Below, piece by piece: positions 1 to 5,131 of a stretch of 5,335 bases of DNA. The notes under the pieces were generated by a model. That model saw only the letters and a program-made list of their open reading frames with translations. It was not told where the DNA came from and searched no databases. The DNA lies in the NCBI GenBank assembly GCA_900765465.1, contig CAAFRM010000191.1, forward strand, positions 1-5,335. Reading direction: 5' to 3'. The stretch is from an uncultured Prevotella sp. (lineage in GTDB: Bacteria; Bacteroidota; Bacteroidia; Bacteroidales; Bacteroidaceae). A program made the position numbers and the translations under genes. Position 1 is the stretch's first letter, and each line of letters starts with the position of its first letter.

Positions 1-66
1 AACGAGATTGGTTACTCACACAAGGTTGTTGAGTTGATCAAGATCATGAAGAAGCACAACGGTTAA
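1..66 (+). CDS. gap: Glyceraldehyde-3-phosphate dehydrogenase, C-terminal end (partial)
   Basis: Only the last 21 residues and the TAA stop are in the window. They begin NEIGYSHKVVELI, matching the C-terminal helix of type I GAPDH, where W-Y-D-N-E-x-G-Y-S-x-(K/R)-V is strongly conserved. The enzyme carries out the NAD(P)-dependent oxidative phosphorylation of glyceraldehyde 3-phosphate in cytosolic glycolysis and gluconeogenesis. The catalytic Cys and the Rossmann domain lie upstream, outside the window, so cofactor preference cannot be judged. A strong terminator begins 31 nt after the stop, so the gene ends its own transcription unit. The call rests on one short but distinctive motif, and a gap paralogue such as gapB/epd is not excluded. 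Confidence 0.85.
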   Translation, partial: NEIGYSHKVVELIKIMKKHNG

Positions 67-96
67 TTCGTTGCCTCTTAACGATTAAGAAATATA

Positions 97-130
97 GCCG
101 CCCAGCATTTCTGATGCTGGGCGGCTTTTT
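97..130 (+). terminator. Intrinsic terminator after gap
   Basis: A perfect 12-bp GC-rich stem (97-108 paired with 114-125, left arm gccgcccagcat) closes a 5-nt loop (ttctg) and is followed at once by five T residues (126-130). This is a canonical Rho-independent terminator on the plus strand. It closes the gap transcript and insulates miaA from it. Confidence 0.95.
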
Positions 131-235
131 CTATATACATACTTCTCTTTTCTGTCTATATACCTCCCTTTTTGTTCAAAAACTCACAAATGATTGCTCA
201 GATTGTCTTGATGTGAGAATTTCTTTTCGTTTTAT

Positions 236-266
236 TTTGTATTATCAATTATTTCCTTTATCTTTG
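236..266 (+). promoter_or_regulatory. Bacteroidota-type promoter for miaA
   Basis: A -33 box TTTG (236-239) and a -7 box TATCTTTG (259-266, fits TAnnTTTG) are separated by 19 nt, the usual arrangement for the Bacteroidota primary sigma factor. The -7 box ends only 4 nt before the ATG at 271, so transcription should start at or next to that ATG. The rest of the 67-270 gap (204 bp) holds the gap terminator and AT-rich sequence with no other feature I can support. Confidence 0.75.
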
Positions 267-270
267 CGGC

Positions 271-1245
271 ATGAAACAGACGATGATTACCATATTAGGT
301 CCTACTGCGAGCGGAAAGACGAGCCTTGCCGCAGCGCTTGCTTCCAAGATCAACAGCTTGGATGCTGCGTCGTGGGGTGGAACTACCCAGGGGGCGGAGA
401 TTATCAGCGCCGATAGTCGCCAGGTGTATCGTGGCATGGACATCGGTACGGGAAAAGACCTGGAAGATTATACCGTGAACGGTAAGTTGATACCTTATCA
501 CTTGATAGATATCCGTGAACCGGGAACCAAGTATAACCTCTTTGAATATCAGCAAGATTTCTATGATGCCTATCTCGATATCCGGAAACGGGGCGTGCTG
601 CCTATCTTGTGCGGTGGAACAGGACTGTATATTGAGTCTGTGCTCAAGGGATATCATCTTTCGCCTGTACCACAGAATCAGGAGTTGAGAGACCGGCTGG
701 CTGATAAGAGCCTGGATGAGCTAACGGTGATGCTGAAAGAGTTGAAGGCTAAAACGGGTTCCAATATGCACAATCGCACAGATGTGGATACAGCACAGAG
801 AGCTATCCGAGCTATCGAAATAGAAACCTATAATCTGGAGCATCCTATGCCGGAACGGGAATTGCCTGCGGTAGATTCGCTTATTATAGGTGTCAGTATT
901 GATCGTGATGCCCGTAGAGAAAAGATTACCCGAAGGCTGAAGCAGAGACTCCAGGAAGGAATGGTAGATGAAATCAAAGGTTTGCTAGACAGGGGAATTC
1001 CTGCAGAAAACCTCATCTATTATGGTTTGGAATATAAGTTTATCACCGAATATGTGATTGGCAAAACCACCTATGATGAAATGTTCAGAGGTCTGGAGAT
1101 AGCCATCCATCAGTTTGCCAAGCGCCAGATGACCTGGTTCCGCGGTATGGAGCGAAGAGGGTTTACCATCAATTGGATAGATGCCCTGCAGCCGATGGAA
1201 CAGAAAGTGGAGCAGGTGCTGGAGATAGTTAAAAGTTCTAAGTAA
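271..1245 (+). CDS. miaA: tRNA dimethylallyltransferase (MiaA family, divergent paralogue type)
   Basis: MiaA transfers the dimethylallyl group from dimethylallyl diphosphate to N6 of A37 in tRNAs that read codons starting with U. Seen in the 324-aa product: P-loop GPTASGKT (10-17); SADSRQVYRGMDIGT (46-60), with D48 matching catalytic D42 of E. coli MiaA; GGTGLY (115-120); and a C-terminal HQFAKRQMTWFR (280-291) matching the family's RQLAKRQITWLR. Three departures stand out. About 13 extra residues lie between the P-loop and the catalytic Asp (near 29-41). The usual GTAKP is GTGKD. The usual GYRE/GYRQ block is YGLEYKF (251-257). As I recall, many Bacteroidota carry two MiaA paralogues and this resembles the second type, but that is from memory. 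The start is uncertain: the promoter almost abuts ATG 271, and an in-frame ATG at 283 (M5) would still keep the whole P-loop. It probably forms an operon with the lipid kinase 5 nt downstream. Confidence 0.9.
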   Translation: MKQTMITILGPTASGKTSLAAALASKINSLDAASWGGTTQGAEIISADSRQVYRGMDIGTGKDLEDYTVNGKLIPYHLIDIREPGTKYNLFEYQQDFYDAYLDIRKRGVLPILCGGTGLYIESVLKGYHLSPVPQNQELRDRLADKSLDELTVMLKELKAKTGSNMHNRTDVDTAQRAIRAIEIETYNLEHPMPERELPAVDSLIIGVSIDRDARREKITRRLKQRLQEGMVDEIKGLLDRGIPAENLIYYGLEYKFITEYVIGKTTYDEMFRGLEIAIHQFAKRQMTWFRGMERRGFTINWIDALQPMEQKVEQVLEIVKSSK

Positions 1246-1250
1246 GAATC

Positions 1251-2183
1251 ATGGCAGTGAATGAAAATAAGTGGGGACTCCTGTATTGTCCCCGTGGCGG
1301 TTGGCGCAGTGCCAAGCGCTGGGAAAAGATAGAAAAGGTGCTCAGGCAGCAGGGCGTGGATTACGACTTCGTGCAGAGCGAAAACCAGAAGAGCGTTGAG
1401 CGACTGGTGAAGATGTTTGTTAACAATGGCTATAAGACGATAGTGATTGTTGGCGGAGATTCTGCGCTCAATGATGCCGTCAATTGCCTGATGCAGATGG
1501 ACGCTTCCGAGCGCAATGAAGTGGCGTTGGGAGTGATTCCTAATGGCTTGATGAATGATTTCGCCCGTTTCTGGGGATTCGATGACAGTAACGTGGAGCA
1601 GACGGTGGCCTGGCTTAAGAAACGCAGGGTGAGAAAGATAGACCTGGGATGTATCCGATACACCAACAAGAAAGGGGAGAAGTGCTTGCGCTACTTCCTC
1701 AACTGTGTGAACATCGGACTCATTGCTGCGATTATGAATCTGCGTCGCCAGACCCATCATGTCTTCGGTTCCAGAACGCTGTCGTTCATCTTCTCGTTTA
1801 TTCTGATGATCTTCCAGCGTCTCGACTACAAGATGCATATCAAGATCAACTCTGACGTCATCAGACGCAGAGTGATGACGATGTGTGTAGGCAATGCGGC
1901 TGGTTATGGTCAGACGCCGAATGCCGTGCCGTATAATGGGTTACTGGATGTCTCGGTGGTGTATCATCCACAGATGACCCAGCTTTTCGAGGGTATTTAT
2001 CTTTTTGTGAAGGGAAAGTTCCTGAATCATAAGAGTGTGCATCCTTACCGTACCCGCGAGGTGGAGGTAGAGGAGGCTTCTCATGCCTTGATAGGTATCG
2101 ATGGCAGGTTGATGAATACGCCAGTGGGTCCTTATAAAATAACAGTAATTCAGGAAGTCATCAACTTTCTGATTCCTGCATAA
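1251..2183 (+). CDS. Diacylglycerol kinase family lipid kinase (DAGK catalytic domain, atypical motifs)
   Basis: The 310-aa product has the length and order of the soluble DgkB/YegS/LCB5 fold. An N-terminal nucleotide-binding half carries IVIVGGDSALND (64-75) and IPNGLMNDFAR (96-106), then KIDLG (129-133). A C-terminal beta-rich lipid-binding half ends with GIDGRLM (282-288). Family members phosphorylate diacylglycerol or other lipid hydroxyls with ATP at the inner face of the membrane. The signature is altered: GGDGT reads GGDSA, GTGND reads GLMND, and the terminal DGE reads DGR, while the Asp (D284) expected to act as base is kept. Substrate is therefore uncertain, and I give no gene symbol. 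There is no signal peptide; hydrophobic stretches near 157-165 and 180-190 fit a membrane-associated protein. The gene starts 5 nt after miaA without a Shine-Dalgarno, so it is probably co-transcribed. Its last two codons and stop lie inside the left arm of a long hairpin. Confidence 0.82.
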   Translation: MAVNENKWGLLYCPRGGWRSAKRWEKIEKVLRQQGVDYDFVQSENQKSVERLVKMFVNNGYKTIVIVGGDSALNDAVNCLMQMDASERNEVALGVIPNGLMNDFARFWGFDDSNVEQTVAWLKKRRVRKIDLGCIRYTNKKGEKCLRYFLNCVNIGLIAAIMNLRRQTHHVFGSRTLSFIFSFILMIFQRLDYKMHIKINSDVIRRRVMTMCVGNAAGYGQTPNAVPYNGLLDVSVVYHPQMTQLFEGIYLFVKGKFLNHKSVHPYRTREVEVEEASHALIGIDGRLMNTPVGPYKITVIQEVINFLIPA

Positions 2184-2239
2184 ACGCCAATGAGGGTGAG
2201 TTCTATTCGTAGAACTCACCCTCATTGGCGTTTATGCAG
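2176..2239. terminator. Perfect 30-bp inverted repeat with TTCG loop between convergent genes (likely bidirectional terminator)
   Basis: Bases 2176-2205 are exactly complementary to 2210-2239, with the tetraloop ttcg (2206-2209) on the plus strand and cgaa on the minus strand. The left arm starts within the last two lipid kinase codons and includes its TAA (2181-2183). The right arm ends 6 nt before the stop codon of the convergent Crp/Fnr gene. The position suggests a shared terminator. It is not a textbook one, because only a short T4 run (2244-2247) follows on the plus strand and none follows on the minus strand. It may instead stabilise mRNA 3' ends or be a copy of a dispersed palindromic repeat. 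Confidence 0.7.
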
Positions 2240-2245
2240 TGGCTT

Positions 2246-2950
2246 TTATCCTTTTGCAATTTTCTTGATTTCCTCTTCGTTGAGGATCTTGATCTTTCTG
2301 ACATTCGTTTCTATCAGACCTTCTGATACAAAGGCCGAGAGCGTGCGGATGCAGTTGCTCGTTGTCATATTGGAAATGTTAGCGAGGTCTTCACGACTCA
2401 GGCTGCAGTCCAGTGTGACTCCGTCTTTAGCCAGTCCGTATGAATCATGCAGAAACAGGAGTGCTTCGGCGAGGCGGGCACGGATGTGCTTTTGGGTGAG
2501 GTTGACTGTGCGGTCGTCTGATTTTCCAATTTCCACGCTCAGGTACTTGATGAAGTAGTATCCGATCTTGTAGCTTTTCTGCAGCAGCTTCATCAGTACG
2601 GGTAGTGGAAAATGTACTACGGTGCAAGTATCCAGAGCCTGTGCTGCAGTCTTGTAGATTTCGTTTGCGAAATAAGCACGGAATCCGAAGAATTCGTTCG
2701 GTTTGATGACGCGGATAATCTGGCTCTTTCCGTTGATGCCATCCTTGAATATCTTCACTTTGCCTGTGAGAAGACACATTGCATCAGTGGGAGTTTCATC
2801 GCACTGGTAAATCATTTCTCCTTTCTTGTATTTGGTGATTTCAACATGTTCTTTCAATGTTGCAATCTGGTCGCTCTCGAGTCCGCCCCATATTTTCGAA
2901 ATCTCTCGAGCTACCTTAGCTTTATTCGCATCTTTCTTCTTTTCAACCAT
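2246..2950 (-). CDS. Crp/Fnr-family transcriptional regulator
   Basis: The 234-aa product has the two-domain plan and length of the family. A cyclic-nucleotide-binding-type beta barrel (about 24-118) includes YKKGEMIYQCDETPTDAMCLLTGKVKI. A dimerisation helix (about 120-150) is followed by a winged helix-turn-helix with LSREDLANISNMTTSNCIRTL (184-204, recognition helix near 196-208). It should act as a cytosolic dimeric DNA-binding regulator. In CRP the cAMP pocket has G-E-L and R-S; here the aligned parts read FGFRAYF (88-94) and YKTAA (99-103), so cAMP binding is unlikely. The four-Cys iron-sulfur motif of FNR is absent, so the signal is unknown. The gene is divergent from the glycogen operon and convergent with the lipid kinase. 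ATG at 2950 is the first start after its promoter; the Lys-rich N-terminus (VEKKKDANKAK) lies ahead of the barrel. A direct role in glycogen control is only a positional guess. Confidence 0.9.
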   Translation of the reverse strand: MVEKKKDANKAKVAREISKIWGGLESDQIATLKEHVEITKYKKGEMIYQCDETPTDAMCLLTGKVKIFKDGINGKSQIIRVIKPNEFFGFRAYFANEIYKTAAQALDTCTVVHFPLPVLMKLLQKSYKIGYYFIKYLSVEIGKSDDRTVNLTQKHIRARLAEALLFLHDSYGLAKDGVTLDCSLSREDLANISNMTTSNCIRTLSAFVSEGLIETNVRKIKILNEEEIKKIAKG

Positions 2951-2991
2951 TATCGTTCTTCTATTTATGCACTAGTTCGTTAAATCGGCTG

Positions 2992-3024
2992 CAAAATTAC
3001 ACATTTTTTTTGATATAACTCAAT
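2992..3024 (-). promoter_or_regulatory. Probable promoter for the Crp/Fnr gene
   Basis: On the minus strand TAATTTTG (2999 to 2992) fits TAnnTTTG, and ATTG (3024 to 3021) is a one-mismatch -33 box at a 21-nt spacing. Transcription would start near 2986-2988, giving a leader of roughly 36 nt before the ATG at 2950. This is weaker than the two plus-strand promoters because of the -33 mismatch and longer spacer. Confidence 0.5.
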
Positions 3025-3039
3025 AAAAAACGCTAAAAA

Positions 3040-3055
3040 TATGTTTTAAAACATA
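3040..3055. promoter_or_regulatory. 16-bp perfect palindrome, candidate operator
   Basis: TATGTTTTAAAACATA is its own reverse complement and lies between the two divergent promoters. Its centre (3047.5) is about 60 bp upstream of the estimated start of the Crp/Fnr transcript and about 80 bp upstream of the debranching enzyme start, both possible activator positions for a dimeric regulator. The region is AT-rich, so chance is possible. Elsewhere in this 220-bp gap I see only the two promoters and a small leader hairpin. Confidence 0.4.
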
Positions 3056-3092
3056 CAAAAGTAAGATTTTCTAAAAATGTGTCACTTTTTCC

Positions 3093-3123
3093 TTTGTCTT
3101 CCCGCAAAAAAGCCGTACCTTTG
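3093..3123 (+). promoter_or_regulatory. Bacteroidota-type promoter for the glycogen operon
   Basis: TTTG (3093-3096), a 19-nt spacer and TACCTTTG (3116-3123) match the Bacteroidota consensus exactly and have the same spacing as the miaA promoter. The expected transcription start is near 3127-3130, leaving a leader of about 42 nt that is AT-rich and lacks a Shine-Dalgarno. Confidence 0.8.
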
Positions 3124-3146
3124 AATGCAATAAATATAGTCAACAA

Positions 3147-3164
3147 ATATTAAAACCTTAATAT
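3147..3164 (+). repeat. Short AT-only inverted repeat in the debranching enzyme leader
   Basis: atattaa (3147-3153) pairs with ttaatat (3158-3164) around the loop aacc, ending 6 nt before the ATG at 3171. As RNA the stem is weak (7 A-U pairs). It could be a small operator or nothing more than AT-rich leader sequence. Confidence 0.3.
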
Positions 3165-3170
3165 AGATCT

Positions 3171-5114
3171 ATGAGTTATCTAAAATTCGAAAAGGCCCTG
3201 ATGACCAACTTACAAGAGTCATTGCCGAAAGAGTTGTTAAGGACTAATCGTTCGGGCGCATATTCGTGCTCAACGATAGTGGACTGTAATATCCGTAAGT
3301 ACCACGGACTTCTGGTTGTACCGGTTCCTGAACTGGACGACGACAATCATGTTCTCCTGAGTTCTCTGGATGTTACGGTGATTCAGCATGGTGCTGAATT
3401 CAATCTTGGTCTGCATAAGTACCAGGGCAACAACTTCAGTCCATTGGGCCACAAGTACATTCGTGAGTTTGATTGCGATAAGGTGCCTACTACACTTTAC
3501 CGCGTGGGTGGTGTGATCCTCAAGAAAGAGGTAGTCTTCCAGCATTATGAAGATCGAATTCTGATCCGCTATACGCTGGTTGACGGTCATTCTGCCACAA
3601 CGCTTCGTTTCCGTCCTTTCTTGGCGTTCCGCAGCGTGCGTCAGTTTACCCATGAGAATGCAACCGCATCTCGTGACTACTCTGGTGTTGACAACGGAAT
3701 TAAGACATGTATGTATGCTGGTTATCCAGACCTCTACATGCAGTTCTCAAAGAAGAACGAGTTTAAATTCTGTCCAGATTGGTATCGTGGTGTGGAATAT
3801 CCTAAGGAGCAGGAGAGAGGTTATGCTTCTAATGAAGACCTCTATGTGCCAGGATATTTCGAGATGGATATCAAGAAAGGCGAGTCTATTGTCTTTGCTG
3901 CAGCTACATCTGAAATCAAGACTACCGGCTTGAAGAAACTCTTTGATAAAGAGGTGGATGAACGTGCTCCTCGCGATAATTTCTTCCATTGCCTGGTGAA
4001 TGCTGCACATCAGTTCCATCGCCGTGAAAAGAACGACGACCGCTACATTCAGGCTGGTTATCCATGGTTCAAGTGCCGTGCCCGTGATACATTCATTTCG
4101 CTCCCAGGTCTTACTCTCTCAATCGAGGAGAACGACTACTTTGAGCTGGTGATGCAGACAGCTATGCGCGGATACTATGAGTTTATGGAGGATAAGCCTC
4201 TTACCACTCATATTACAGAAATCGAGATGCCTGACGTGCCTCTTTGGGCTATCTGGGCTCTTCAGCAGTATGCCAAGGAGACCTCTAAGGAGGAGTGCTA
4301 CAAGAAGTATGGCCAGTTTATCAAGGATGTCATCAATTTCATCAGAGACAACAAGCATCCTAACCTGGAGTTGATGGAGAACGGCTTGCTCTATACCAAT
4401 GGTAAGGACAAGGCTGTGACCTGGATGAACTCTACGGCTAATGGCCGCCCTGTAGTGCCTCGTACCGGATATATCGTAGAGTTCAATGCTCTGTGGTATA
4501 ACGCTTTGTGCTTCTGTGCAGCTTTGGCTGGAACAGCTGGCGAAGAGGATGCACAGCAGGAATTGCTGGCTCAGGCTGAGGTTACCAAGAAGTCGTTCGT
4601 TGATACATTCCTCAATGAATATGGCTATCTCTACGACTATGTAGATGGCAATATGATGGATTGGAGCGTTAGACCAAATATGATCTTCCCAGTGGCATTC
4701 GATTATTCTCCATTGTCGCAAGACCAGAAGAAGAAGGTACTTGATATCTGTACCCGCGAACTCCTTACACCTAAGGGATTGCGCTCACTCTCACCTAAGA
4801 GTGGCGGTTACAACCCTATCTATGTAGGTCCTCAGACACAGCGCGACTATGCTTACCATCAGGGAACAGCATGGCCATGGCTGGGTGGTTTCTATATGGA
4901 GGCAAGCTTGAAACTCTACAAGCGTACCCGCTTGAGTTTCGTAGAGCGCCAGATGGTAGGTTATGACGATGAAATGTCTTATCACTGCCTTGGTACTATC
5001 AGTGAGCTCTTCGATGGCAACCCACCATTCTCAGGTCGAGGCGCCATATCTTTCGCCATGAACGTGGCAGAGATTCTCCGTGCGCTCGAATTACTAGAAA
5101 AGTATCAATATTAA
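3171..5114 (+). CDS. Glycogen debranching enzyme (GDE_N / GDE_C amylo-alpha-1,6-glucosidase type)
   Basis: This cytosolic enzyme removes alpha-1,6 branch points of glycogen. The 647-aa product has the size of bacterial/archaeal-type debranching enzymes. The N-terminal domain shows SGAYSCSTIVDCNIRKYHGLL (28-48), the counterpart of the family's G-Y-A-S-G-T...R-R-Y-H-G-L-L. The C-terminal (alpha/alpha)6-barrel domain shows AGYPWF (295-300), RDTFISLPG (305-313), EMPDVPLW (352-359), VTWMN (416-420), GYIVEFNALWYNAL (433-446), YHQGTAWPW (562-570) and GTISELFDG (608-616). The acidic residues D306, E437 and E612 sit in the conserved blocks. Two blocks differ from the common form: WGRD is RARD (303-306) and TWMD is TWMN. 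It is first in an operon with the glycosyltransferase 17 nt downstream, has its own consensus promoter, and starts at the first ATG of the leader. It is not GlgX, which is a GH13 enzyme and has different motifs. Confidence 0.95.
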   Translation: MSYLKFEKALMTNLQESLPKELLRTNRSGAYSCSTIVDCNIRKYHGLLVVPVPELDDDNHVLLSSLDVTVIQHGAEFNLGLHKYQGNNFSPLGHKYIREFDCDKVPTTLYRVGGVILKKEVVFQHYEDRILIRYTLVDGHSATTLRFRPFLAFRSVRQFTHENATASRDYSGVDNGIKTCMYAGYPDLYMQFSKKNEFKFCPDWYRGVEYPKEQERGYASNEDLYVPGYFEMDIKKGESIVFAAATSEIKTTGLKKLFDKEVDERAPRDNFFHCLVNAAHQFHRREKNDDRYIQAGYPWFKCRARDTFISLPGLTLSIEENDYFELVMQTAMRGYYEFMEDKPLTTHITEIEMPDVPLWAIWALQQYAKETSKEECYKKYGQFIKDVINFIRDNKHPNLELMENGLLYTNGKDKAVTWMNSTANGRPVVPRTGYIVEFNALWYNALCFCAALAGTAGEEDAQQELLAQAEVTKKSFVDTFLNEYGYLYDYVDGNMMDWSVRPNMIFPVAFDYSPLSQDQKKKVLDICTRELLTPKGLRSLSPKSGGYNPIYVGPQTQRDYAYHQGTAWPWLGGFYMEASLKLYKRTRLSFVERQMVGYDDEMSYHCLGTISELFDGNPPFSGRGAISFAMNVAEILRALELLEKYQY

Positions 5115-5117
5115 TAT

Positions 5118-5124
5118 AAGGAGG
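5118..5124 (+). promoter_or_regulatory. Consensus Shine-Dalgarno for the glycosyltransferase
   Basis: AAGGAGG ends 7 nt before the ATG at 5132, in the 17-nt gap after the debranching enzyme stop. It is a perfect match to the 16S rRNA tail at good spacing and fixes the start. The other full-length genes in this window have nothing like it, which makes it unusual in a Bacteroidota genome. Confidence 0.85.
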
Positions 5125-5131
5125 ACGCTAT

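Noticed and set aside
130..163. Direct repeat tctatatac (130-138 and 155-163) downstream of the gap terminator
   Set aside because: Nine AT-rich bases repeated once at about 25-bp spacing, with only loose similarity between them. This is within chance for such sequence.
169..182. Inverted repeat tttttg / caaaaa around tt upstream of miaA
   Set aside because: The loop of 2 nt is too small for an RNA hairpin and the sequence is a simple T-run/A-run. No link to the miaA promoter boxes at 236-266.
114..416. Open frame running from the gap terminator into miaA
   Set aside because: It starts inside the terminator stem, has low-complexity Phe/Leu/Tyr sequence and overlaps the miaA P-loop region in another frame.
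1110..1838. Open frame of 242 codons on the minus strand opposite miaA and the lipid kinase
   Set aside because: It overlaps two well-supported plus-strand genes, its translation is His/Ser/Ile-rich without a recognisable domain, and its length follows from the codon usage of the opposite strand.
2190..2225. Near-identical short peptides (MRVSS...RTHPHWRLC) encoded on both strands across the lipid kinase/Crp junction
   Set aside because: They are a consequence of the perfect inverted repeat at 2176-2239 and not evidence of a coding gene.
4119..4721. Open frame of 200 codons on the minus strand inside the debranching enzyme gene
   Set aside because: It lies wholly within conserved GDE_C coding sequence, shows no domain or promoter, and is a reading-frame shadow.
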